From the NCBI GenBank assembly GCA_003427395.1, contig BFEA01000217.1, positions 1,567,488 to 1,606,482 of the forward strand: a DNA stretch of 38,995 nucleotides. Direction: 5' to 3'. The notes under the pieces were generated by a model that searched no databases, had not been told where the DNA came from, and saw nothing but the letters and a program-made list of their open reading frames with translations. The position numbers and the translations under genes were made by a program. Shown one piece after another: positions 10,648 to 22,253 of the stretch (position 1 is the stretch's first letter; every line of letters begins with the position of its first letter). The DNA comes from Chara braunii (Eukaryota > Streptophyta > Charophyceae > Charales > Characeae).

Positions 10648-11340
10648 CTTCATCACAATAGCTACATTTCAAAGGCAAAATAATTTGAACATTGATTAAG
10701 ACCTACTATAACAAAAGTGTATGAGTTTTTTTGTAATATGTATGTGTGTGTGTGTATGTAGGTGTGCATATATATGTGTCTATGTCTGTGTATGTGTGTG
10801 TGTGTGTGATATAAGTGAAAAAAATCCAAAAAGATAAAGACAGGGAGAAACTTTTGTAGCATATAGAAATATATAAAAATCTTGTACGTTCTCGCAGCAG
10901 TGACCTTCGAATCCTTTGCTAGTTTTATTCATACAAATGATACACTTAGCTTCAGTATTTCTATTTGTCCTTCAATCTTTCTCATGTGTTCATCCTTCTT
11001 CCCTCCATCACTTTGCTGCTGCTACTTACCCACTTGCTTGTCTATACTTTGCTACAGCGATGTGATCCTCCTCATTTGTTATGCTGCACCTTCAATATGT
11101 ACCTCATTTCCTATTTATAAACGTAGGTTGACTAATTTTTCATAAAAACAAAAGACTTAGATAATTAATCCTGCACCAGTGATTTCTGCCAGTCTATAAC
11201 TTTGCTATAAAAAATGTCCTTTGATAAACTAAGACCTATGAATTTTAATTTCTGTACATACCACTTGCATTCGTAAACAACCATGAATGTTGTTTTCCTC
11301 TACGTCCCTACACAAAAGGGGTACCAACGGGTTCTATCTC
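10648..11340. other. No recognised gene; (TG)n microsatellite
   Basis: A (TG)n/(TA)n microsatellite occupies about 10739-10808. The rest is mixed composition with a T/C-rich stretch (10940-11100). Small ORFs here have no recognisable motif. Confidence 0.6.
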
Positions 11341-11644
11341 ACAATTTGCAAGAGTAACTTTGACAATTTCTTCTGCTCAAAATGATTCGCAGAAAAATCT
11401 GCCAATTTAAAAAATCGTTTCAATTTTTGCCACTCAGCCATGTGTGGGTCAAGGAAAAAGTGTTCCAACTATCACGGCCGCAATATGATCCATATTCCAA
11501 TTTTGGCATTCAGACTCTCTCTCTCTTTTTTTTCCTTCTCTCTCTCTCTCTCTCTCTCTCTTGCACACATGCGCTTAGTCTCATTGCTATTTCATCTATA
11601 TAAATGACATATGAAACAAAAAAAAGGCCCTAATTCAAAAGTTA

Positions 11645-11765
11645 ATGGCTCTAAGTGAAAGCCATATAAAATAACATTTTTTGTAAAGTCAACTTCCATG
11701 TTCTTAGCAAAGACCTAACTACAAATGACCCTAAGCGAAGCGGCCTTGATCTGACCCATATTCCA
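11645..11765. repeat. CTAAGTGAA hairpin repeats, second cluster
   Basis: A copy at 11645-11665 has loop CTAAGTGAA and perfect arms ATGGCT/AGCCAT. A degenerate copy lies at 11727-11745 (GACC, CTAAGCGAA, GCGGCC). It is the same family as at 24-214 but 11.6 kb away, with different arm sequences. The two clusters bracket the whole Helitron-containing region, so they may be the two halves of one array split by insertion. Confidence 0.6.
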
Positions 11766-11776
11766 ATTTTGTCAAT

Positions 11777-11811
<35 letters not shown>

Positions 11812-12006
11812 CCAAGGAAAAAGAACTCCAACTTCAGTGATTTTTCACACTCAAAAGAATATGTGGCAAATGTTGAAAATTGGACTGCTCGTACAATTTG
11901 TTGTGATATTCCCAAGAAAAATATTAAATAAAATTTTAAAAATCATTGTAACTGCGAAATAGATCGCGTCCATAATATGACCCATATTCAAATTTTGTCG
12001 TTCAGC

Positions 12007-12047
<41 letters not shown>

Positions 12048-12237
12048 AAACTTTCTTTCTTTCCTTTTTTGTTGGTAGCCCTCACCCCAATCGCGGCCGC
12101 AATATGACCCATACTCCAATTTAGTCATTCATCCTCTCTCTCTCTATATATATTTAAAAAAAAAAAATTATTTCGGTAGCCCTCCCCCCTACAATCGTGG
12201 CCGCAATCTGACACATATTCCAATTTTGTCATTCACC

Positions 12238-12415
<178 letters not shown>

Positions 12416-13254
12416 TGTGCGCACTTAGACCCATTGCTTTGGCTACCTTTGGGCTGCGTTCCCCTCGCCCACGCGGTAGACAATGGGTCGCTGCATCTGT
12501 GTCAATAGGGGGTTTCGGTATAGTTCGCAGCCCTAATGCTGCGGTAAAGTGGGCTTCGGCGTCTGCGTCAAGGTGTCACATTTTCAGCGGTGGGCGACCA
12601 GAACGCAAAATGAATTTTTAGGGGGCAAAAGTTTGTTGGGGACAGGTCCTTGGCAAAAGTGGGGACTACCTACAGGCAACTCTGGAATGACCGGGACTTT
12701 TGGAAAAAGCAAGGACCGGTCCTCGGGTGGAAGTGGACCCCAAAAAGAAGTGGGGGTGGGGTAAGGGCCCCCAGGCCCAGGCGTTGAGGCCCGTCTTCTC
12801 AAAACAGGGAGGTCAGGCGCAACGAAACAGGCGTTTTGCAAGAGGCACCTTTGACGATTTTCTGTGCTCGGAGGAACCCGCAAAAAAATCTGAAATTTCG
12901 AGAATCCATATATGAGGTCGTGTTCTTTCTAGGAAAAATATTAAAACATTTTTTAAAAATCATTTATACCGAGAAATAATCGCCACGTCGATTGGGCACA
13001 TTTTTCATTTTTGCCACTCAGCCATGTGTGGGCCAACTTAAAAAATACTCCAAATTCAGTGAGTTTTCACTCTCAGAAAAATGCGTGAAAAAACCTGAAA
13101 ATTGGAGTACTCGTAGATTTTGTTGTGATATTTCCAGAAAAAATGCTAAATAAATTTTAAAAAATCATTCCAACTGCGAAATAAATCGCGACCGCAATTT
13201 GACCCATATTTCAATTTTGCCAGTCAGCCTCTCTCTCTCTCTCTCTCTCTCTAG

Positions 13255-13990
13255 TAGCCCCCCCCCCCCTTCTCTCTCTCTCCCTCTCTCTATGAATGAA
13301 TTATTTTTTTTCTTTATTTTTATCAGTTTATATGAATGAATTCCGAAATTAGGGTCTCACCACACTATTTTTTTTTTTTTTTTTTTTAAAGCTATATTCT
13401 TCTCTTATCTATCTCATTTTTCTTGCTNGTACTCATCTATCTCATCCTCTCACCAGTGTATCTGTAGTACGGGGGAACACCAACCAACCCGGATCTAGCC
13501 CACGTGGTAGGTTGGCGCCACAACAGTGGTGCGAGAGCAAGGCTGTACCAGTCCCTCATCACGGTGACGAGGGGTGGGCAGGCATTGCCGATGGGGGAAA
13601 TCGGTGGTGCTAGCGCCGAGCAATGGCCAGTCACTGCACCTCCCCCTACCCCCCCCGAAACCCCACATGGCGGTGTCTAATGGCCAATATTGTAGCTGCA
13701 TAGCAACCAAAAACATCAACCAAGGTCCTGCCAATGCTAGCTTGGGAGGCCAACGCCACATTATTCTCGAAATGTGAAAAAGACAAAAATGTGGAGGGTG
13801 CATCTGGTCTTGTTCTAGCGAAAAGTCCATTATCATTTTGCACATTTCGAGAGTGGTGGGGGGATGCCCTTAGCTGAGGCCGGACAGTTTGGCGACGATA
13901 TTTCAAAGGCCATCACCACAAACAAAAGGAGACCAATTTTCACTTTGCACAACACTCTACATGCATCGGGATGCTTTGTGGGCCATTTAC
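13255..13990. other. Sequence interrupting the CT modules; no recognised gene
   Basis: Between two module copies lies a ~700-bp stretch: T-rich to 13430 (with an N at 13428), then GC-rich from about 13440 to 13880. Overlapping short frames exist on both strands, but none shows a domain I recognise, and the opposing frames cancel as evidence. It may be a separate insertion, though no inverted ends or target duplication were found. Confidence 0.4.
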
Positions 13991-14372
13991 ACATTCAAAA
14001 TGTTCAAAATGTTCGCAGACCGTCCAGGGTGCTTTTTATACCCCTGAGTTCGCAGGCAGTCAGGGGTGAGTTCGCAGCCCTAAGGCTGTGGTCTAGTGGG
14101 GTTCAGCGTTTGTGTCAAGGTGTCCCATGACGACATTGCGGACTACCCAAAGCTAGCTCGGGTAAAACCGAGACTTTTGGAAAAAGGAAGAACCGGTTAT
14201 CGGGTGGAAGTGGACCCCAAAAAGAAGTGGGGGGCGTTGGACTGGTCCTCGAGTAGAACCGAACCCCCAAAAGAAGTGAGGGCATGTGAACTACAAAAGG
14301 GCCCTCACGCCGAGGCGTTGAGACCCGTCTTCTCGAAACAGGGAGGTCAGGCACAACGAAATAGACATTTTG

Positions 14373-14762
14373 CAAGAGGCAACCTTGGAGATTTTCTGTG
14401 CTTGGACGAATCCGCAGAAAAATCTGAAATTATGAGAATCCATAGACGAGGTCGTGTTCTTTCCTGGAATAATATTAGAGCGTTTTCAATAAATAATTTA
14501 GACTGCGAAATAATCGTCACGTCGATTCGACGCATTTTCCATTTTTGCCACTTAGCCATGTGTAGGCCAACTAAAAAAATGCTCCAAATTCAGTGAGTTT
14601 TCACACTCGGAAGAATGCGTGAAAAAACCTGAAAATTTGAGTACTCGTAGCTTTTGTTCTGATCTTTCCAGGAAAAACGCTCAATAAATTAAAAAAAAAT
14701 CATTCCAACTGTGAAATAGATCGCGACCACTATTTGACCCAGATTTCAATTTTGTCATTCAA

Positions 14763-14794
<32 letters not shown>

Positions 14795-14844
14795 NNNNNN
14801 NNNNNNNNNNNNNNNNNNNNNNNNNNNNNNNNNNNNNNNNNNNN

Positions 14845-14928
<84 letters not shown>

Positions 14929-15652
14929 TGCTCTCCTAGTCTCATTGCTTTGGCTACCTTAGGGTTGTGCTTCCCGCGCCCACGCGGTAGACAATGGGTT
15001 GGCGCATCGGTGTCAAGCGGGCTGTGGTATATTGGGTTTGAGGTATACTGAGGTATAGTTCGCAGCTCATCAGGGTTGCGTTTTATGCCCTTGAGACCTT
15101 AAACGTCAATGCAATCGTCTACCGCGTGGGCGCGGAAACGTAGCCCTAAGGTAGCCAAAGCAACTGGACTAGGAGCACACCAGAGAGAGAGAGAGAGAGA
15201 GAGTGGGGGAGGCTATCAGAGAGAGAGAGAGTGAGGGAGGCTACCAGAGAGAGAGAGAGAAAGGTTGAATGGCAAAAATGGAAGATGGGTCGAATTGCGG
15301 CTGCGATTTACTTAATAGATGAAATGATTTATTTATTTTTTAATATTTTTCCTTGAAATATCACAACAAAATGTACGAACACTCCAATTTTCATGTTTTT
15401 TCACATATTCTTCCGAGCGCAAAAAATCACTGAAGTTGTGATACTTTTTTTGTTGGCCCACACATGGCTGACTGGCAACTATGGAAAATGTGTCGAGTTG
15501 GCGCGACGATTATTTTATGATCTTAATAAAAAATTCAAACTTTTCTGATATTTTTCTTGAAAAGAAGACAAACTAATCTATGGATGCTCAAATTTTCATA
15601 TTTGTTTGTGAGTTCCTCTTAACAAAAAAAATTGTCGAAGTTGCCTCTTGCA
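14373..15652. repeat. Large imperfect inverted repeat around (CT)n/(GA)n tracts
   Basis: The left arm is about 14373-15000 and the right arm about 15112-15652 in reverse orientation. Matching landmarks are GCAAGAGGCAACCTT (14373) with its complement ending at 15652, GCCACTTAGCCATGTGT (about 14547) with CACACATGGCTGACTGGC (about 15459), the CT tract with the GA tract, and CCCACGCGGTAGAC (about 14979) with GTCTACCGCGTGGGC (about 15119). The ~110-bp centre is unique. The assembly has 50 Ns in the left CT tract, so the true arm length is unknown. Confidence 0.8.
14795..14844. other. Assembly gap (50 N)
   Basis: Fifty Ns inside a CT microsatellite mark a scaffolding gap of unknown real size. Single Ns at 13428, 17107 and 21179 also fall in or next to repeats. 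Confidence 1.
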
Positions 15653-15655
15653 CCG

Positions 15656-17042
15656 GAAACTTGTAAGGTACTTGCTTACGTACCTGAACGAACTTTCGAA
15701 GCTCTGAGTTTTGTTATTCGTGCTTTTTCGATCCCTAATGGGCTTTAGGGGTACCCTCCTTTTTGGTTCGTGGTATGCACGGAATCAATCGTCGACGAGG
15801 CCCTCCTTGTTTTAAGACTTGTTGTTTTTATTTTTGATAACTTTTCTTGATTTATCTCCGGCGATCCATAAATTTACATAGGTCTTACGCGCGCCTTAGT
15901 GGGCGCTCTATAATTTATGTTCGGCAGTTGGGGATTCCAAAATTTGTGGTCGCACTTCCCGTTGACATGTCCTTTCTTGCAACTCAATGTTCATAAATTC
16001 GCCCTTGAAGGCTCTGTGAAATTCCAATAGGATCAAAATTGGCGTAGGATATTTTTCACGTTCAATCTCGCGCACGAATATCGTTTTTAAATTAATCAAT
16101 CTTGAATTAGTTTACTATTAGAATGGACGAAACATAACTGTTTTGGTGCCTTTTGTTTCTGTGTCCGTGCCATGTATGCAAACATCCCCTGCTTCCCACT
16201 ATCCTCATGCCATCTTCACCTTTTTTTCCTTCGTGCATTTTTTCCTCCACCTGTAATTGTTATTCATCCGCTCTCCCTTCACGTTTTTCTCCCGCTCTTT
16301 TTCGTTTGAATCTTGGTCCCACTCCACACTACTCTTCCCGCTTTCCTTCTTCTCGCCTTCATCCCCATACACGAACTCCCTACCGATCCCCCCCTTCAGG
16401 GTCTTTGACCCATCAGGCGACATCGTGTAAGGAGGATACTCCCCTCACGCTTTGATTTGATTGGTTGCGAAGGAACTCGGGGGGATCGATATGGCTTTCG
16501 CCGGACGATTAACCTGAACTCTCTTTACCCCCTCCTACCTCCGGCCCGTTCCCTCTCATCTTTTATCTCCCTCTTCACAACTATAAAATCCGCAAGTGCA
16601 TCCCAAAAACTTTCTCTCAACCCATCTGCCAACTTCTGGGAAGTCATGACTAGATGATGTGGGTGTGTACGGCGAGTCAAAAAGTCTTTACGAGTTGATT
16701 GTAGTTTTGTAAGGTTGTGTGCTGGGTAATCGCGACGGACTGTAGGATCTGGGAAAGTTGGTGTAAAAGTTGAGTTGGTGGGGTGACGATCGTTGTGGTG
16801 CGGAGGTTGGTATGTGTCGGTCGGGATTGCCAATACCGGTGTAAGGAAGGTGCATGTGTAGGAGTGGTTGAATGGTCTGCGGCCATAGTCAGGCAACAAA
16901 AGGTTTGTGCGTCTTTGATCTCCAATTCCTCCTCTTATATTGGAAGTTAAGTCTACGATGGATTGCCCATTTTGTTTCTCATATTTATTTATGTGCTCAT
17001 AATTTTTTTTTCCCTTAGCCGTCTTCTTTGGTCAAGCTACGG

Positions 17043-17047
<5 letters not shown>
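15656..17047. other. No recognised gene
   Basis: Mixed composition, with a strongly pyrimidine-rich stretch at about 16150-16660. Frames on both strands reach about 100-124 codons (for example minus 16525-16899), but they are low-complexity Pro/Ser/Thr or Arg/Glu translations of the pyrimidine bias and carry no motif I recognise. A weakly helical segment on the minus strand near 16590-16650 is the only part that looks protein-like. Confidence 0.4.
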
Positions 17048-17106
<59 letters not shown>

Positions 17107-17107
17107 N

Positions 17108-17194
<87 letters not shown>
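17048..17194. repeat. Long (CT)n microsatellite
   Basis: About 147 bp of near-pure CT with one N at 17107. Its length and the N suggest the true number of units is uncertain. Confidence 0.98.
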
Positions 17195-17197
<3 letters not shown>

Positions 17198-18284
17198 CTT
17201 CATTAATATCTTAATATCATGATGACTCCCTCATCCTTACCATCTCCTAAGGTCCTGTCTCGTTCGTCTCATTGAATTCAATCGGATTCCGCGAGAATGA
17301 GTATCATTGAATTTGAAGAGACAAGCAAGATCATGAGATCTTATCCCGTCCCTCTCTTTGCTCCGCAATATGTGATGGTTAATACATGAGTGATCTCTTA
17401 CAAATATATATTAATTAAGTTGTTACCATGATGCCGAAAATGAATTAGGAGACTGATATGATCATTTCGATGCATGCTTAACCACTCGCACGAATTAAGG
17501 ATGGTTGTCTCTCGACTTATTCGATTGCATGGACTTAGGCCTTGGATCGGTTTGCACGGTGAACGAAAGGTAATGCATAGTGTGGTGTTTGTTTATTCCT
17601 TTGATCGAATAACTGATTGATTAGACATACGCAATCAGACTTGCTTATGCCATAGGGATCGATTGCCCCGATCCGACTAGGCGTCGACTTCCAGTATCCC
17701 CGCCACACTTGTTCCTATATAACGAGGAAAGGACATGCATATGTTAGTGCGACGTACGAGAAATCATCGCCAAGATCGGTGAACGCTACTATTTTTCCCC
17801 CGAAACAAGGTACTCAAGATTCGTAGGCGCTGGTTTCGCCATTATTGATACTCAATTTCCCCCGTACTCATCGTTATTATCTTTTAACGAATTGATTGTC
17901 ATCCCGCGAACGGAAGTGGCACCTCATTGGTCTAACACTCTATGTAGTGATTGTCGTCGCACCGAGTCTTCTCGAGAAAAATGGTTCCACTATCGGATAC
18001 AAAGTGAGGACGAAAATGAAGAATGAGCGACTAGGTTGAAACCATCCATGCCGGATTCCGAGCTCTATAATGAACGGCCCCGAGACTTAATTCGAAAATG
18101 AGATCCTACGTGAGCACCCCCGCCCTTTCATTCGAAGAGACTTCGAGTAGTCCACATGAAAATTCAGAGATACTTTTTGGATTGAAAGTACGTTTGAAAA
18201 CAACGTGCGTTATTTATTTCTCACGTGGTGTTGAGCGCATCAGTCTGGCACCGCACAAGGTGGCGCGGGACCCTCCCGGCCCCG
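17195..18284. other. No recognised gene
   Basis: Moderate-GC sequence with no convincing frame, RNA or element end. Its 3' edge runs into the repeated segment at 18285 and could be the body side of a second, gag-less copy of the minus-strand retroelement. No gag homology was found here. Confidence 0.4.
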
Positions 18285-18665
18285 TACGTAGGAGTTGGTC
18301 TAAATCCTCGTCGCGAATGTACATGGAGCTTCCACAAGCCGCTCCGGACGAGTGCGCCAACCATACCTCCCGCGAGCCCCTACGACAGGATAGGGCCTAC
18401 GCGAGGCACGACTTACCTCCACCTTACGGGAGTTGTCACCTCCCTTCAGTGGGCGTATCCCCGCCGAGCTACCAGTCCACAGTATGAAAGGTGATCAGTT
18501 ACAATCGCAGAGGTGGACCAACCGAGGGCGTTTCTCGTTCGCTGTAGCATAGGGGGTACGTGCGGTATTACGCCTCTATCAAACCCGCACGCGAACCGGC
18601 ATCTGGGGGGGCTGAGGTCCCAAGCGCGACTCGTCGTCGGTCGACTAGGACGTATCCCACACACC
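18285..18665 (-). repeat. Diverged direct repeat, copy A (candidate LTR or leader segment)
   Basis: Colinear with 30549-30895. Shared words include TACCTC(C/T)CGCG, CCCTACGACAGGA, CACCTCCACCT-(x)2-CGGGAG, GTATCCC(C/T)GC(C/T)GAGCTAC, AATC(G/A)CAGAGGT, CCGAGGGCGTTT and GTACGTGCGGT. Small indels and many substitutions separate the copies, so they are old or belong to different subfamilies. In copy B the segment lies immediately 5' of the minus-strand gag frame, which is where an LTR or leader would be. LTR termini (TG...CA) and a target duplication were not identified. Confidence 0.55.
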
Positions 18666-20020
18666 CCACGCGCACACCACTCTAAAGAACATTAAAAAAA
18701 AAACACGCACGTACATATACATATACAGAACGACACTGAACAAACGACGCGACAACACTCTTAGTCCCTTAGTAGCCATCCCATAACTCTCTGATGCGGA
18801 GATCGGGTAGGCGTCGCACGTGGGACCTAGTATAAAATCGCGCAGGCGTAGGACTAACTCATATCAACTAGCAATGCATGAATACGTGAGCAGTCGCAAT
18901 GATGACGTACTATGTAGTGCCCATAATCAAGTGGTCCTTCGTGGATCCAAGTACCGCTTATGACACTCAAGTGTCACTCTCGAAATATCGTGAGGATTTA
19001 CCTCTTCACGATATTGCACTGCTGAAAAAATAGTCGTTCGGCCTCCGTGGCACCTCCGACCTTTAGGTTAAGTGTCTCGGTAGGCAGGGCAAATAGGTTC
19101 TGCGCGGAGGGGGATCCAATCCATGCAGGGTCTAGGGCCTGGGATGTCCTGGAGAAGGACTTTGAACCCAGGCCCATGACCAATGTCCAACTAAGAAATC
19201 TTTAAGAAGCATACAACAAATAAAGGGGTTTTCTTCCCTTGCTAAATCTCGACCCCAATTAAAGTTTTAAGCGTGGGCCCCTCAGGCCACGTGAACACCC
19301 AATATACGTACATACATATATATGTGTAAAGGAGGTATATGTATGTGACGATCACTTCTCACAATCACAATGGGACTCCTCACAACCATATATATATGTG
19401 TGATCGTAGGCAATCAAATCCAAGATTCGAAACACAGAACATACTTGCAATCACATCAAAAAGTCAACCAAAAGTACACGAACTACACGGAGTCAACTTC
19501 AACCAACCTCTACATTCATACCCATTGCTTTAGCCATGCAAGCCCCAATCTCTGTCCAACGAACCATAATTAAATACTCAGTACCTTTGTTAAATGACCA
19601 TTCAATAAAAGTCCGGGTGAAAACCTTAATAAAACAATAAAAATCATCAGGGCTAAAGCCTTTTAGGTTGAGCATTGAGGGTGAATTGAAGTTGAGTCGT
19701 AGGTCGATAAATCGGCAATCGACCTGTTATCAGTGATAAAAGAAGATGATCCTCAAGGGATCAAGCTGAATCTAGTCCAAGTTCTGAATAAGATCGATCA
19801 AGATGGCCTATAACACAAGATAAGTCAAGGTTCCAAATTAAACCTATAAGCCTATGGGGAATAATCTTCATATCACGATCTCACTCAAAATCCGCCTAAT
19901 TAACCACGCCTAAGTCTACCTCTAAGCAAGTGCCCAAAGAAAAAGTTGAACCTTGGCAAAATCTCCCCTATCCAGGGTGGATTGTCAGAATTGTCACCTG
20001 TCAAAATATAATCTAATTCC
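18666..20020. other. No recognised gene; one 9-bp-arm hairpin
   Basis: No coding frame with a motif. A hairpin with arms ATATCGTGA/TCACGATAT lies at about 18983-19013. TATA/CATA-rich sequence occurs near 18710-18725 and 19305-19345. The block at 19665-19830 vaguely resembles 31620-31780 (shared GATCAAGATG-CCT and GACCTGTTA words), which would extend the copy A/copy B similarity beyond the 350-bp core, but only weakly. Confidence 0.4.
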
Positions 20021-20021
20021 T

Positions 20022-20585
20022 TTAAACTAAGAAAATTTTGGCAGCGCTTCCCGTAAGAAATATGCCTTCCTATAATTTATACTAGCTTAAATATGAAAAC
20101 ATAAATAATCTTAAATTTTTCGAAGTCAAATTTTGTGTAACTCCCTTAATTAGCAAAATTTTTGGCAACACTCCCTTTAGAAAGGGAGACTTCCCACATT
20201 TATACTAATTCAGATTCGAACTCAAAAGATAAACTTGAGTTCAACTAAGACAAAATTCAACAAACTCCTTAGTTTTGCAGAAATTGGCAACAATACCTTT
20301 AGAAAAACTCTGTTCTAAAATTTATACAAAACTAAGTTCAGAACTTGAAAATAACTTTGACTTTTCAAAGTTCAAATTTTGTTTAACGCCCTGAATTAGT
20401 AAAAATTTGAGCAGCATTCCCTTTAGAAAAGGAGACTTTCCAAATTTTTACTAAGTCATGTACAAAACTTAGACAAGTTGAACTTTGAAAAGTCAAAATT
20501 TTACTAACTCCTTGGATTTGCAAAAATTTCGGCAGCGCTTCCCGTTTAGAAAGTAGTTTACCAAAATTTGTACAAAGTCAAGTAT
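20022..20585. repeat. Five degenerate ~120-bp tandem units
   Basis: Each unit reads roughly ACTCC-TTA-TT-GCAAAAATTT-GGCAGC-CTTCCCTTTAGAAAGG-GACTT-CCAAAATTTATACTAA-T-AG. Units start near 20022, 20140, 20263, 20384 and 20507. Unit 2 contains the near-palindrome CTCCCTTTAGAAAGGGAG; other units keep CCCTTTAGAAA or CCGTTTAGAAA but with poorer pairing. No coding content. Confidence 0.7.
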
Positions 20586-20821
20586 AATAAGAGATCCCAG
20601 AAAATGCGATAATTGACCTGAGTAAAATAAAGTTAGCTAAGAAAATGCAAAAATTGAACTAACTCCTATCGCTCTAGCACGTGGCAGGCAACTAAAGCAA
20701 CTACCTATCAAACTGAAACCCAAACTAAGTAGTAATTTCACTCAGCCACATGCAGGTCAAACCACAAAGGTAGAGAGAAGGTTAAGAACAATTGTATTTT
20801 TCATCACCACTTCAGAACACC

Positions 20822-20994
20822 CTTCACCACTTCAGGATGCAGCCTGCCTAAACAAGTGGTTTTCAGGGTCTTCGGACCTTTCACCACTTCAGGACCATTT
20901 AGGTCTGCAAATCCTGAATGGTCCTGAAGTGGTGAAAGCTTCGAAGACCTTGAAGACCACCTGTTTAAGCAGGCTGCATCCTCAAGTGGTGAAG
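20822..20994. repeat. 173-bp foldback, 82-bp arms, 9-nt loop
   Basis: Bases 20822-20903 pair with 20913-20994 with few mismatches and small offsets; the loop is TCTGCAAAT (20904-20912). Arms contain CACCACTTCAGGA, CAGCCTGCCTAAACA and GGTCTTCGGACCTTTC or complements. The left-arm sequence then recurs as direct copies downstream (about 21000-21255), so the foldback is an inverted member of that local family. A transcript through it would form a long duplex. Confidence 0.85.
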
Positions 20995-21103
20995 CGTGGT
21001 TTTCATGGTCTTAGGACCTTTCACCACTTCAGGACCATTCAAGATTTTCAGACTGCCCAAAACTCTCACTTGACCACTTCAGGACACCCTTCACCACTTC
21101 AGG

Positions 21104-21254
21104 ATGCAGTCTGCCTAAACAGGTGGTTTTCAGGGTCTTCGGACCTTTCACCACTTCAGGACCATTCAGGATTTTCAGNATGCAGTCTGCCTAAACAGGT
21201 GGTTTTCAGGGTCTTCGGACCTTTCACCACTTCAGGACCATTCAGGATTTTCAG
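21104..21254. repeat. Exact 75-bp tandem duplication separated by one N
   Basis: 21104-21178 and 21180-21254 read the same base for base, starting ATGCAGTCTGCC and ending GGATTTTCAG, with a single N at 21179 between them. Exact identity next to diverged relatives and an N suggests either a very recent duplication or an assembly join made twice through one copy. Confidence 0.8.
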
Positions 21255-21420
21255 ACTGCCCAAAACTCTCACTTCAGAATTTTCATTCCTGAATTTTCGG
21301 CTACCCGATAACCGCTTGTACAAAGGTAAGTACTCTCACCAGCCCCAAGGTCAATCTTGGCAAACAATAATTCATGGTCTTTCAATAATTTATCCTTTTA
21401 TACCCAGCTTACACAGGGCA

Positions 21421-22253
21421 TTGAGTTAGGTCATTCGTCTTAGAAACAATGTCAACTCTCTGCCTTACTTATACACGAACAGGTTGCACAACTACTTTTC
21501 TCTTCATTGGGCATATGGCTAAGCCATTCATTTTAGAAACCATGCTTAGTCGCCCTGATCTGTTTAAATAACCAAGTTATATATAATTCTCTGAACTTAA
21601 TCTTCAAAAAAAAAGCGTAGGACTGAGTCATTCGTCTTAGAAACAATGCTCAGTCGACCCAAGTTACCTTCAATTATAGCTCTTAGTTATACTCTCTTAA
21701 TTTGTAATAAGGCTATAGTCAGATTATTCGTCTTAAAAACAATGTCTGGCTAGCCTTGTTCTCATAAATATATATATAGAATTATAGAAAATGTTATTCC
21801 TTTGTTAATATTATAATCCTGTGGTCTCAGACTTAGACCATTCGTCTTAGAAACAATGTCCAGTATTTGGCCTGAACCTCCCTCAGAATAAAACAACCAA
21901 AAGAGTTGAGTCATTCGTCTTAGAAACAATGCTCAACCTTTTTTTCTCAGCACAAAAAAAAAAACAGAGTACTCTGGGTCAAGACCCAGAGATTGTTCAG
22001 AAACCACCCAAAATAAACAGTGGCCAGACCATTCGTCTTAGAAACAATTTCTGGTCTTTAAAGTCTTCACAGTCGATACCCCAAAACGAAACAACAATCA
22101 GGTCATTCGTCTTAAAAACAATGCATGGTTGTGGAGAAAATAAGCCAAGAAACACAACGACCAAGGCATTCGTCTTATAAACAATGCTTGGCTCTTCAGA
22201 AAACAGAACAAAACATAGCAGTCAGACCATTCGTCTTAGAAACAATGTCCGAC
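21421..22253 (+). repeat. Array of ten hairpins with conserved loop and changing, complementary stems
   Basis: Ten copies of CATTCGTCTTAGAAACAATG or close variants occur. Cores start at 21432, 21525, 21629, 21725, 21839, 21912, 22030, 22104, 22167 and 22228, spaced 61-118 bp. Each is flanked by arms that differ between copies but pair: GAGTT/AACTC, GGCTAAGC/GCTTAGTC, GACTGAG/CTCAGTC, GTCAGA/TCTGGC, AGAC/GTCC (weak), GTTGAG/CTCAAC, CCAGA/TCTGG, ACAATCA/TGGTTGT, CCAAG/CTTGG and GTCAGAC/GTCCGAC. Inner CATT/AATG also pair. Three imperfect pairs are G-U compatible if + is the RNA strand; one (copy 10) would be G-U only on the minus strand. Sequence between copies is unrelated. Confidence 0.9.

Noticed and set aside
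12584-14375. Pro-rich minus-strand ORFs in the CT-module repeats
   Set aside because: They recur only because the DNA repeat recurs; both strands are open and the copies do not preserve reading frame or stops.
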